Positions 26,801 through 38,064 of a DNA stretch of 64,000 nt are shown piece by piece. This DNA is from Strigops habroptila (taxonomy: Eukaryota; Chordata; Aves; Psittaciformes; Psittacidae). The position numbers and the translations under genes are program-made. Every line of letters starts with the position of its first letter. The first letter of the stretch is position 1. Below the pieces are notes generated by a model. It was not told the DNA's origin, searched no databases, and was given only the letters and a program-made list of their open reading frames with translations. The stretch lies in contig NC_044288.2 of the NCBI RefSeq assembly GCF_004027225.2, forward strand, positions 1,146,719 to 1,210,718. The letters are read 5' to 3'.

Positions 26801-29800
26801 AGCCACCCAAGGTGAGCAAGGCTTCATCGCATTGGTTTTGCTCCTGCGGTCCTCACATGGGATGAAAGGGATTTATGGACATCCAGCACCAACCAGACTC
26901 CCTGTGGCGCAAAGCTCATCCCACTGCCCCAGAGTGCTGAAGGGCTGAACCACCAGAATCACCTTCACCCCCCACCACAGCAGCTTCACGTTCACCATAA
27001 CACAACAACAATTCAGTTCATTTCTGCAGTGCCCCCCCGTCAGCGCCCGCAGCTCAGCACAATGAAACCAACATCATCCCCCTCCCTTGAAAATTCAAAT
27101 CAATAGACCAAATGGAGAGAATCCAACTCAAGAAAAGCAAAGACCAACAATCCCTCCAGGGACTGACAGCAGGCCACTAAGTGCTCGAGTGTCACCGCGT
27201 CGGGTGACAACCTTTGGGACCGGACAAGCTTCGGAGGAGAGGGGGAAAGTTTATCCAGCCCAAGTACATCATGGAGCTGCTCCTGCGAGACAAACACGCG
27301 GGATCCTTGACATTCGCCCTCCCCATCCGGAGGGCTGGCAGAGCTCAGGCGATGCTCCAGTGGGAGCTGCTGGGCTGACCCCTCAGAGTGACACCCGAAT
27401 GCTCTTCCAGTTGCTCTCCATTTCCTGAGCACCATCGAGCCTTGTCTTGGTGCTTCCAAATAAAGTGCTCCCACTTTTTGATGGGAAAAGCTTTGTTTTT
27501 TGCTAAGAACACTCCTCAGCAGCCTCATAAAGCATCTCAGAAACCTCCAACCAGGCAACAGAAAACACTGAATGTGTTCTTTCAGTTACCTGAAAACCTT
27601 TGAAGGTATTTCAGGAAGCCAAATGCCAGGTGAGCTGCTGCCCCATCACCCCAGCACCATGCAGGGACCGCCTAAAGCTGCTGGGCCAGAGACCACCGAG
27701 CACAACCCAATTCCTCCTCCACTTCCCAGCACCAGCCCAGGGCCAGGGCAGCCCAGACTTTACCCTCCTGCTCCTGCCAGACCTTGCTTCCCCCTGCTCT
27801 GGCACACGGGGACCCTGAGCACACCATGGGATATTTCAGCATCACAACAGCTCTGAGGAGCAGCAACAGCTTTTCAAGACTCACGTTTGCCAAAGCAGCT
27901 CCCAGGAACAGCCCAAAGCCCCTCCACAGACTGATGTGCAGCACAGCAAGGATCCTGAGTAGCCACGAGCTCCCTCCTTCCCACCCACTGCAGCTGATAA
28001 ATCCCTAATTGCCTCCACCCCATCCTTCTGGAGCTGCCCTGCAGCTCAAGTGCCAGGCGTCTGACCCTGCCTCTTGTCACATCCACATTGAGCCAGCTCC
28101 AAACTGCAGGTCTGGGCTTCATTTCTGAGTCCACAGGACCTCAGAGGGATTTAAGAAGGGCCCAGACTGCAGCACAGCGCTGGCTTTGCACCCTTCCTAC
28201 TCTCCATGATATGTGAGAAGGGAAAGTTAGCCCCAAAGCGACCAAGGATTGTGCAAGCCCAGGGGATGCGCTGGCTCCTGGAGCACAGGAGCATCCTTCG
28301 GTGCTGGGTGCTTTGCCAGGGCTGCAGGGTCCTGTTCAATTATCCTCTGTGGTGACTCAATCACTTCCAGCAGAGTTCTCTGCCCAGATCTCTGATCTGG
28401 CAGCATCGATTCCCTAATCACGTTTGTCCACATCCTAATCTCTACATTTACTTTAATGCACATTTATATACATGAAGAATAGAAGAGGCCAGGGTGTTTC
28501 TCAGAAATACTCAGAGAACCCCCAGCAAGCGCCGCACATGGGCATCAGGGACCCGCACAGCCTCGTGCTGGGGACCTGGAGGGATTCCTGTTCCTACAAA
28601 CACACAGCCTGGATCATCTGTTTAATTCCTTTCTTTTCCTGAAGACCCAAACCCAACCTTCATGAGCTCATTTCACAGCCACGGGCAGACAAACCCCTGC
28701 TCACCCGTGTCCCGAGGTCAGCAAGGCGCCTGCGGGGATGGCACCGGAGCAACGCTGGCAAAGCCACAGCCGAGCTGACGCCTCCTGCCCAGACAAGTGG
28801 AATAACTGCCCCAGACAGCCGGGGAGCGCTCGGGGTCCCTACACCCCACATGGGCTCCCCTGCGAGAGGCAGCCATGGGGGCTTTGTGCAACCACCATGG
28901 CAGGGATGGAGCTGCCCAGTTTGGGGGAGCAGCCAGGGAAGGGGTGTGAAACACAACCAGCCCCACTCGGGTTGTGAAGGGAGGAGGCGGATGGGGAGGC
29001 TGAACGTGCAGAGGGGGCTTCTAGATCACTGCTGCATCCCGCGCGCTGCCTACAAACCCATCTGGGTTCCGGAGGCTTCCCAGGATGAAGACGTTTCCCC
29101 CTCTCCCGCCTCCCGGGCTAATTTTATTCGGCCTGGCCGGGGCCACAGCACTGGTTCTCGTTACGCCCCCCCGCCGCGAACCAGCTCCGGCACGCAGCGC
29201 TTCTGCGGTTACAGGGCAGCAGAAATATCCTCCTTCTGTTTGGTTTGTCCTTCGGCCGCTTCCAAAGTTGGGAAAAAATGACAGAGTAGCAAGAAAGGGG
29301 GAAAAAAACAACAACAAAAAACACCAAAAACCCAACGAAACCAAACCCAACCAACACAGAGCAGACAAATCATAAATAACCTCTGCGTGCCGGGGGCTGA
29401 TCGTGCTCCAGAGCGGAAGCGGGGGGAGGATGGGAGGAGGGAAGAAATTCAAAATCTCAAAAACTGGCATTTTGTTTATTAACAAACCAAACCCCCAAAC
29501 CCATGCTCGCAGTGACGCCAGCCCCAGCCAGCCCCTTGTGCTCCAGCCCTGCAGTGATGGCCCCTTGGCTGCGGCTCCCCATCGCCAGCCCCATTGCAGG
29601 GTCCCCACTTGGGGGGAGACAATTCACATTTCCTTCTGCTGCCATTCCCACTGGCAGATGCGCCCTGGCACTGTCTTGAACGGGGCACGGGAGCACATCC
29701 GCACCTTGTGCCACTGCGCTGAGCCCTGGACCAGGCAGCACAAGGGAGGGAGATGAGGATGAGCTGAGGGAGATGCGAAACATCATCAAGAGGGAGAGCA

Positions 29801-31079
29801 GTGAGAGCAGAGAAAAGGGAAGGTGCTGGCATGAGAGAAGGGGGTCTGACCCCTAAAAGGGGGTGAATAGTGCTGGTCAGAATGGCCACACACTGCCCAA
29901 ATTCCTGTGCATGGCACATCCGAAAAGCCACGGCCCCAGGGGAACCTGAAACTGAGCTGCAGGGGAGGGGAGCCGGGGCAACGCTCGAGGTTTTCATCGC
30001 AGCCATTCCTCGATGGGAAAACCATGTGGAACAGAGGGTACAGGGCACAAAACACCGTGTTGTGCCCCAAAACCTGAGTCAAAGCCATCGTCCCCCCGGC
30101 TGCCGGGTGCACGGGCGCAAGGTGGGCGCCGGGAGGAAATGGTCCCAGCGGAGGGTGAGGAAGCTGCGGGGCTGGGGCTGCATCCAGCGCAGTCCTGGTT
30201 AACACATGTCACAAAACTGAAAGCCAAATGGAGAAGGAAACAGAAGGTGACAGTGAAGATACCGTGACTAACAGGATCTTCCAGGGCTGCTGAGAGGAAC
30301 TGCCTTTGCCTTGAGGTGGTCGGGGATGTGCTTGAGAGCTGCAGATACCATGGAAATGCCACCCAGGTGGTTACAAGAATGACGGAGCAGGAACACATTT
30401 GCAGAAGTGACACCCGCTGGGGCTCACACCAGTCCTCGGCCAGGCCGGGTGGTTTCTCTGCTTGTTCTCCCATCAGACAGCTACGCGCTGGCTACTGCAC
30501 AGCCACAGAACCCTTCTAAATCCTGCCTTGGACTAGCACCCCCCGAGGGCTTCCTACTCCTGACCAAAGTTTTAAGGCAGGCACAGAGGTGCATGGCATC
30601 GCTACGCCTCTGAGGTCTCCCATTAACAAAAATCACCTTTCTGTCCCGCTTTCAGGTGCCTTTTTAGCACACTCGAACTCCCAAATGGTTTTGCATCAGC
30701 ACATTTTTTGCTCTGGTGCATTTTTTGCCTTGCACAAAGGAGGAGGTGACAACTCGAGGTGCTCCCAAAACAGAGGGAGGCATTTCAGCTGCCCAGCAAA
30801 GAGCAGCATCACCCACTGAGCCCTCCCAGCATCCATGGGCATCCCCAGGCAAAGGATGCTCCAGGCAGCTCTTGCCGGCTCATCTCCCATGGGATGACTA
30901 CAGAGGACAGAGATGGGCCACGGCTTGAGGGGCACTTACAGCGAACACAAGCTTGCATTTCCCCATGGGCCTGAACATCCCCGTGCACGAGCATCAGCTC
31001 CTGGGTTTGATCCTCCACAAGAGCTGAGCAAACCCAGCTTGCTCGCAGCCCCACTCAGCTCCTTTCACCAAAGTTTCAC

Positions 31080-31420
31080 CATATTAAGCAGCTGAACTGC
31101 ATCATCCAAGGAGTGTCAAATTGGTTTTAAATGGTTCTAATTATAACCAGGAAGTTTTAAAGCGTGTGGGTGGAAAGGAATGCAGCAGATTAATTTAATA
31201 GCAGTTACCACGGCACAATAGTCCTTCAATTAAGAGTTCTTTCTGGCTGGGTTTTTTTCCTTTTTTTCTTTTCCCTGTTAATAGTAAATGTCACAAGTGA
31301 GAATAGACATATTACTTCATCAGATGCTTTGGCATATCTTGTCGCCGAACGCCTTTTGTGCAGAAATAGTAGCTGAAAGGGTAATTTTATAGGGCTTAGC
31401 ACTCACTTAACACTTTAGAG
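31080..31420. promoter_or_regulatory. AT-rich island, candidate enhancer
   Basis: It contains ggttttaaatggttctaattataacc, gcagattaatttaatagc, ttcaattaagag and ttaatagtaaatgtcac, with a pyrimidine-rich core (31251-31275). Its complex AT-rich makeup is like the other candidate elements. No gene is visible. Confidence 0.35.
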
Positions 31421-34049
31421 GCCAAAATCAGGCCTCAGAAGAAACCCAAGAAGCTGCACCTGCTTACATCCAGCAGGATCCAACTCAGCAACCACAGAAA
31501 AACCCCAAACCTCGTGTAGTAGCAGAGCTTTGCTATGGTGCGTCAGACACGAGCCCGGCTGGGAGCATCCCGCTGCCAGTACATGGGGCTGGGGAGCGTG
31601 GGGGGCTCTGCTCTGCACCTCCAAAACCCTCCTGCTCGGCTCTGTTTGGGTTCCCAGTGCGAGAGCCCGAGTCCTGCACCCGCCAAGGGGGGAGCAGGAC
31701 CCTCGTGGTCAGGGAATGGGCCGGCTTCCTCCCAGCTCCGGCTTTGGACAGTGTGGGGGTTCCTGGGATCCAGGTGTGGAACGAGAAGTGGAGTGTTTCC
31801 AAGGAGAGAGGCCGTGAGCCATGTGGGGTGTCCCACAGGAGCAGCAGCACCCAGCTCCTTCCCAATGTACCGACCCCATCACCGACCATGAGAAGCAGCA
31901 ACGTGCACCTCATATCTCTCTGGAAAGCAGACACTGGGGCTCACCTCCCTTCTTGGGGCTCCTCTCATTAAAGCCACCAAACCCCAGCCCTAATTGCTTC
32001 ACACCTGAAACACAGGCTGGGTTTCCAGTACCCCGTGCAGAGCATCGAGGTGAGCTCCTGCGTCCTTCATCCTCCCCTGTCTTTGTAATCCCTTTTTCCC
32101 CCCAGGTCTCGGCTGCAGCCAGGCAGGTTTCTCTTTGCAGCTGGAAATTTCCCCTGGCTCTGGCTCCCAGTGCTGTGGAGGGAACCCACCGGCCCTGGCC
32201 CTGCCTGAAATAGCCTTTACTATTGTTGTTTTCTTCTTTGGAAGGTTTATTCTGGTGGGTAATGAGAGGGGAGACTGCTGGGTTAGGGGAAAACCACGGA
32301 GCAACCCAACCCAGGCAGTTAATGATGAGTAAGGATGCAGCGACCGCCGCCAGGAGACAAAAATACTGGGAAGAACAACCAGAAGCATCTTTAAGAAGAA
32401 AACCTATGGCTGGTGGAGGGGCAGGAGGCTGAGGGGGGTCAGGAGACACCCCAACACGTCGGGCTCCCTGGGGCACTGGGCAGAGGATGGAGTGAGGGAG
32501 ACACTGTGATGGGGCCCACGAGGACTGAGACACAGCATCCTCCCATCAATGCTCGCTCAGCCCCAGCACTGAGGCACTTGCTCACGATGCCCGGCAAGAC
32601 CACGGGAGCTTCCCTGCACAGCGCCAAGTGCTGGAAAGCATCAAAGACTGACTAATATTCCCCAAAATCCGGCTTTGTCTTTGTGATTTGTGTTCGCGTT
32701 TGGCTGACGTGATATTGAACAGATGCCTGGAGGGACTTTGGTACTTAAAAACAACGCACAGGAGGTAAACAGGGAGATTTATTATTTTACTTTTGTGGTT
32801 TTGAGATAGTTTATGACACTGGGCTAATAACTCACAAACCAAAATCTCCATTGATCGGGGGAAATGTTACGTTATCCTCCCTCCACACCCAGAGAGGTGG
32901 CTCCCGTGCAGCCATCTCTGCCCTGCTGCCCGCTGGGGACAAGTCACCAGTGGGATGGCCATGCCCAAGCCCTGTGTCCCACAGCTGGACGGAGGTGAAT
33001 CCCTGGTGTCCAGGGCAGCCTCAGGACCCCCATGGTGCCATGGACTCGATGCAGTCTCCTGCATCAGTGGGATGCAGTCTCCCGCTGCCCAGCTCGCAGC
33101 ATCCCTCCCTCCAGCCTCCTTCTCCCTCCTAATTGCAACAGCAGGACCACAGGTCCCATCCTTCCCCATTAATGACAGCTAATGAATTGCCACTTGTCAC
33201 ATTCCCCCAGGGAAGCGTCCACCCCCAGCGATCGATCCCTGCTGCTGCTGCTGGGTTTTGGGAGCCTCGAAAGCATCCCCATCCCACTGGGCTGATGGAG
33301 GTCCAGCCGGGCACGCCCCGAAATGCCTGTGCATGGGATGCAGCACTGGATGCCTGTGGGTCATTGCAGTGGCACATGGGCTGTTTCCCAGCCGGAGCCT
33401 GGTGAGGGGGAAGCACAGTGGCGAGTGCCCCGGGCCGCTCTCCCATCTCACACTGGTATTTCTGGGATATACACTGTAAATCTGCTTCATTTGCAATTCA
33501 CAGCTAATGACTGAGGTGCTCTCATCCAGGAAACTCTGCAAGGTTCCGGCTTTTAAGGGCAAAGCTGTAACGGGGAAGGAACTGGTGAGCTGTGAAGATG
33601 CCCCAAAAGCTGCTCCAAAAGCAACATCAACCCCCTCAAGAAGTCTGTCATTTATCGGCCCTTGGGGCTGTGAATCCCAAACCATCCCACCCCACATCCC
33701 CGAGCCCTTCATCCCAGTTCAAGCCATGATCCCAGAACAATGGGTTGAAACATGGACAGGGAAGGCTTGGGCAAAGCTCCCCACAGGCCCTCCTTTGGCT
33801 GCTCCAGGGACACCAGCGGGACTCTCCGCATGGTCCCAGGGGAAGGTGAGGTGGGTTTTCCATCGTGCCCACTGCTCGCTGCTGGCAGTAAAGGCGAACC
33901 ATTGCCATCATTTGAACTATATGATCAGGAGCCTAATTCAATACAATCAGGCTCATTGTTTGAGGGTTGAGCATTTAGCTGAAACCCTAAGCCAGCCCTG
34001 CAGTAATTTGGCTGGGGAGGAATTGATTTTGACCATCAGCACTTTCTCA

Positions 34050-34445
34050 TTTTCAATAGAGTAGGGACGTAACCAGGTTAATTTCTGTTAAGCACATTAC
34101 CCAGGTACTTTTTGCTCTCCAGCCCAATGATTATGTGTCTGATCTGAAAGATTATAATTGCAACCCAACAGGACACAAGCAGTAGTATGTGATTGAAAGC
34201 AACCAGACTGAAAGAAAACCAGTTTCTCTTCTGCCTAAAACCCAAACAGTCTTCACGTTTCCCTTCTCTCCAAATTCTTTCATGGTAAATGACTACATGC
34301 AATAAAGCAATGTATTAGATCTGCTCCAATGAGGAAATGTGCTCTGATTAATCTTATCTTCCAACACACTAGTATGTCGCCCTTCTGGATTAATGCAGTT
34401 ATTGCAAGTTTGATTTGGTCCTGTTCAAGTTTTAGGTCTATTTTC
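34050..34445. promoter_or_regulatory. AT-rich island, candidate enhancer
   Basis: The block runs from a gggacgtaaccagg word through gcacattaccc, ccaatgattatgtgtctg, caataaagcaatgtattag and ctgattaatcttatc (containing a GATA-type TTATC) to gtttgatttgg. There is no coding potential. Motif content suggests HOX/PBX and GATA-type input; function is inferred. Confidence 0.35.
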
Positions 34446-35232
34446 TTCTTTACTCAAACCAGTGCTTCTGCTTGTGAAGGGCTTCCCAGCATGGTCGATC
34501 CCACACTCCACCTGTCCCAGCCTGGACATGCCGGCATCCCAGGCACTGCCTCTTTTCACCCTGGTGACAGAGCAGATTTGGCCACGGGTCTGAAATTCCC
34601 AGACATCGGCACGCCACCGGCATGGCCGTGCAGCGGGAGCATGGGGAACCAACCCTGTATGTGCCACCCAGGCTCTCCCCTCTATTTCCCCCAAAACCAG
34701 AGGTGGGGAAGGGTCCCTGCGCCGCTGCCCCACTGAGGATGGATGTCCATCCCGCTGCCGCCACCCGCCGCAGGGACCGGGGCCAGGGCGAGCGCCTTGT
34801 CTCCAGCCCTGCCTGTGCATTATTTCTCCTGATCATCAGAACCTTCTTCCGCTTCTGAAGCACCTTTCATCACGAAACAGGATGGAGCGCGGCAGCTGCT
34901 GAACAGCACGGAGCTGCGCCGCGCAGGCAGCGCCGGGCAGGAAGTGGAAGCAGCTCCCGCAGCTGCTGGGACCGCGCAGGAGAGCTGAGCTCACGCCACC
35001 GCATGCCGGGGCCTTATCACATCCCCGGCACGCTCCCGGCTGCCTCTGACACGCAACGAACCCATGTGGCAGGTCGCACGTGACGGCTCCGATGTGACAC
35101 GCAGCACTGGCGAGCCATCAAGGGCAGAGATGTCCCTGGTCACAGCAGCGCATCGCACCCACGGGCCCCCGCCTGCAGGACCCAGCGCATGGACCCCCTG
35201 AGCTGCGGCTCTGACCTGCACCAGTGGGGTTG

Positions 35233-35886
35233 TGGCATTGCACACCCAAACCATGGCACTGCACACCCAAACCATGACATTGCACACCCAAACCACGGCA
35301 CTGCACACCCAAACCATGACATTGCACACCCAAACCATGGCACTGCACACCCAACCACGGCACTGCACACCCAAACCACAGCACTGCACACCCAAACCAT
35401 GGCACTGCACACCCAAACCACGACATTGCACACCCAAACCACGACATTGCACACCCAAACCACAGCATTGCACACCCAAACCGTGGCACTGCACACATAA
35501 ACCATTGCACTGCACACCCAAACCATGACATTGCACACCCAAACTATGGTATTGCACACATGAACCATGGCATTGCACACCCAAACCATGGCACTGCACA
35601 CCCAAACCACAGCACTGCACACCCAAACCACGGCATTGCACACATAAACCATGTCACTGCACACCCAAACCATGGCACTGCACACATAAACCATGGCATT
35701 GCACACCCAAACTATGATACTGCACATCCAAACCACTGCATTGCACACATAAACATGGCACTGCACACATAAACCATGGCATTGCACACCCAAACTATGG
35801 TATTGCACATCCAAACCACTGCATTGCACACATAAACCATGGCACTGCACACATAAAACGCAGTATTGCACACCCAAACCATGGCA
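35233..35886 (+). repeat. 21-bp minisatellite, about 31 copies
   Basis: The unit is ccatggcactgcacacccaaa with variants in two places: catgg/cacgg/cacag/ctatg and cccaaa/cataaa. Almost all units are exactly 21 bp, so frames stay open on both strands; at least two units lack one base (for example near 35352 and near 35751). The right part has a higher-order repeat: a four-unit block at 35681-35763 recurs at 35764-35847. Three units contain AACCACA, the RUNX consensus (35374-35380, 35458-35464, 35605-35611). The open frames with seven-residue periodicity are a by-product of a stop-free 21-bp unit and not evidence of a protein. Confidence 0.97.
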
Positions 35887-36239
35887 CACTCCTTTGGTGC
35901 TACCAGCACAAAGCGAGTCAGGCACAGCAGGACCTGGCGTCAGCTCCAGCTTGGGGTTGTTCTCCCCTCGCGGGTGTGGGATGTCCCAGGGCTGGGGCTC
36001 GCTGCCCGCGGGGCCTGGCTCACGTCCTGGGGAGCACGCTGGAGCCACAGTTATTTGTGTGAGAAGCGACACAAATCTTCCCACTGCCCCGGCTGAGCAG
36101 CCCGAGGAGCTTCCCATGGCAAGGACACTGGTGGCTGTCACCACAGCCCCGCACACCTCGCCCGGAGCAGCGCATTTGCTGCAGTGGATGGGAGATAACT
36201 AATGATGGCCCATTCCCCCCTCCCCGACCAGGATCTTCC

Positions 36240-36440
36240 CCTTTGAAAAGGACAAATATAACTGGGATGAGTCAGTTCCTCCAAGCTCCCATCCCCTGTA
36301 CAATATGTAACTGGAATTTTTCATTTCGGCACTGCAGGGGAGGCATAACTGGAGAAGACAATGGAGTCAGCTACAACCCAAAAAAGCAGTGCCAATTCTG
36401 TGAGCATGAGAAATACAAACATTTTTTAATCTAAAAATAA
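36240..36440. promoter_or_regulatory. Candidate element with consensus AP-1 site
   Basis: A perfect TGAGTCA lies at 36268-36274 within complex sequence (gacaaatataactggg upstream, gtaactggaatttttcat downstream), and an AT-rich stretch ends the block at about 36420-36445. The site is real as sequence; enhancer function is inference. Confidence 0.3.
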
Positions 36441-37689
36441 ATTAACTGTAAGTGACAGCAAGAGCAGATCTGCATGTACTCACTGTCAGCCGCGCAGGAC
36501 CAGTCCCTGCTCCTTGGCGCAAGGCGGGTTTGGGAGAATTCCCTGCTCTTTCAGGCCAGGTTGGGATTTACAATTCTACCACAGAGCTGGGGAGATACTC
36601 AGCACCTGCAGCAGGAATGGGGCTTCCTGAGTTGGCATCAGACCCAGAAACAAATCCACACATGCCAGGGAAACCTCTTGGGTTTATTTTCCAGCTGCAT
36701 TACATTGGGAAGGGAAAAGAGGCTCCAGTGAGCCCAGGGCTGGACACAAACCCATGGGCACATCCAGCCTCCTGTGGTTCAACAGGAGGGCAGCGACTGC
36801 GCAAGCGGGGGACAGCCCCAGAGCTGCGGCCACCCTGTGTCATGGAGCCTCTGCCCCCCGACCGCTCGCCCTCTGCTCACTCCTAACCCGTGTTTGGAGG
36901 GGACAAGGGGTGACCGAGTGCTGGGGACCCAGCACGTAACTCAGCTATTGAACTGCCCAGTGACTGCACAACATCAACCCCTTCGCTGCTGCTTCTCGCA
37001 GATAAACCACCTCTTCCAGCACCGGTGGTCCCTGTCCCCGGAGTGGCAGCAGTTTGCTCCGTGTGCATGGAAATCCGACAGCTCCCACCCAAGAAGCAAG
37101 GATATGGAGGAGGCAGGTGAGGGGAGATACTCAAACCCCAAACCACGCCAGGACAATCCTCTCCTTTTTCTTCAGGCACTGTCACCAGGGCTACATACAA
37201 GCCCCGTGCCCCAGTCTGCTGTGTTGTACGACACTGGCTTCACTACGCTGGGTTTCTTCTTTCCCCTCTGGCTTGACTCCTTGCTGGGTAACGCTGCATT
37301 TGATATTTTTAATCACTCAGCATGCATCAGAGTTTGGCAGCAGAAGAAAGTGAAGTTAAAAGAGAACAGAGACAGTTGGGGTTTGCCAGGGGCCTGCCAT
37401 TGCCACAGCCCCTCATCACTTGTGCTGCGTTTCCCTCTGCTGGGAAGTGACGAGCTGCAGATGACAACGCCGACACCAAAACGTGTCGTGGGGCGGCAGT
37501 TACTGACCCTGATGGGTTTGGATTGTTTCTACGAAGGAAAAGAGAAGTTCTGAACCCTTCTACCTTTACAGACACAAAGGTGTTACACGTACATGCACAT
37601 GGATGTACCTGTATGTGCAAACCAGTATCGCTGATAAACCCCGAGAATAAATCTGTATTTGGTACATATTTATCTACAGATAGCGCCGG

Positions 37690-38064
37690 GTCTCTCCGGT
37701 GCTCCGGGGACAGCCGAGGCTCCTCTGGACCACTGCCGCTTCCTCGCTTTGCCTCCAGCGACTGCATCCCTGACCGGTTCCTGGGGAGAAGAGGAGGGAA
37801 AGGCTCGTTAACAGCGTTTACTGAACCGCGGCTCGCTCCAGGCCCGCTGGGGGCTGCCTGCCCCGACACCAGCGGCTGCAGTCCCGGGTAATGGAAGCTC
37901 GCTACCGGGCGGCTCCGGACGCAGCGACCGGGCTCCAGACCTGCCCCCGGGCAGGCGGCGGGAAAGGCGGCGGCTCCTCCGGACCGCTGGGGGGAGCCCG
38001 AGGCGGCGGCGGCTCCCCGACAGGACGTGCGCGAAGGCGGAAGCGGAAGCGGTTCTCGTAGGCG
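37690..38064 (+). promoter_or_regulatory. SYF2 CpG-island promoter and 5' UTR
   Basis: CpG density rises sharply from about 37.69 kb and stays high through exon 1 and intron 2. Immediately before the start codon is a cluster of GCGGAAGC words (about 38036-38053), matching the ETS/GABP-type sites common in housekeeping promoters. No TATA box is visible. The transcription start site cannot be fixed from sequence; it probably lies within the last 200 bp before 38065. Confidence 0.7.

Larger units (their letters stand above)
1..37690. other. Gene desert left of SYF2, no gene supported
   Basis: I find no protein-coding gene, tRNA, rRNA or recognisable interspersed repeat in this stretch. The open frames on both strands are short, compositionally biased (Pro/Ser/Ala/Gly/Trp-rich translations of GC-rich DNA), overlap each other in several frames, and have no domain or family signature. 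The background is GC-rich with many CAG/CTG and CCC/GGG runs. It is interrupted by AT-rich islands of a few hundred bases that look like distal regulatory elements and are listed separately. In human the gene beyond SYF2 on this side is RUNX3, so this is probably RUNX3-SYF2 intergenic DNA. That identification is synteny-based inference, since no RUNX3 exon is visible. A spliced non-coding RNA cannot be excluded. Confidence 0.75.

Noticed and set aside
35140-36156. 338-codon minus-strand open frame with Val/Cys-rich seven-residue repeats
   Set aside because: It is the automatic product of a stop-free 21-bp tandem unit. Other frames on both strands are also open across the array, with no splice, start context or family support.
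1-37690. Search for RUNX3 exons (Runt domain) or other genes in the desert
   Set aside because: No open frame resembles the Runt domain or any other recognised family; RUNX3 is assumed only from synteny.
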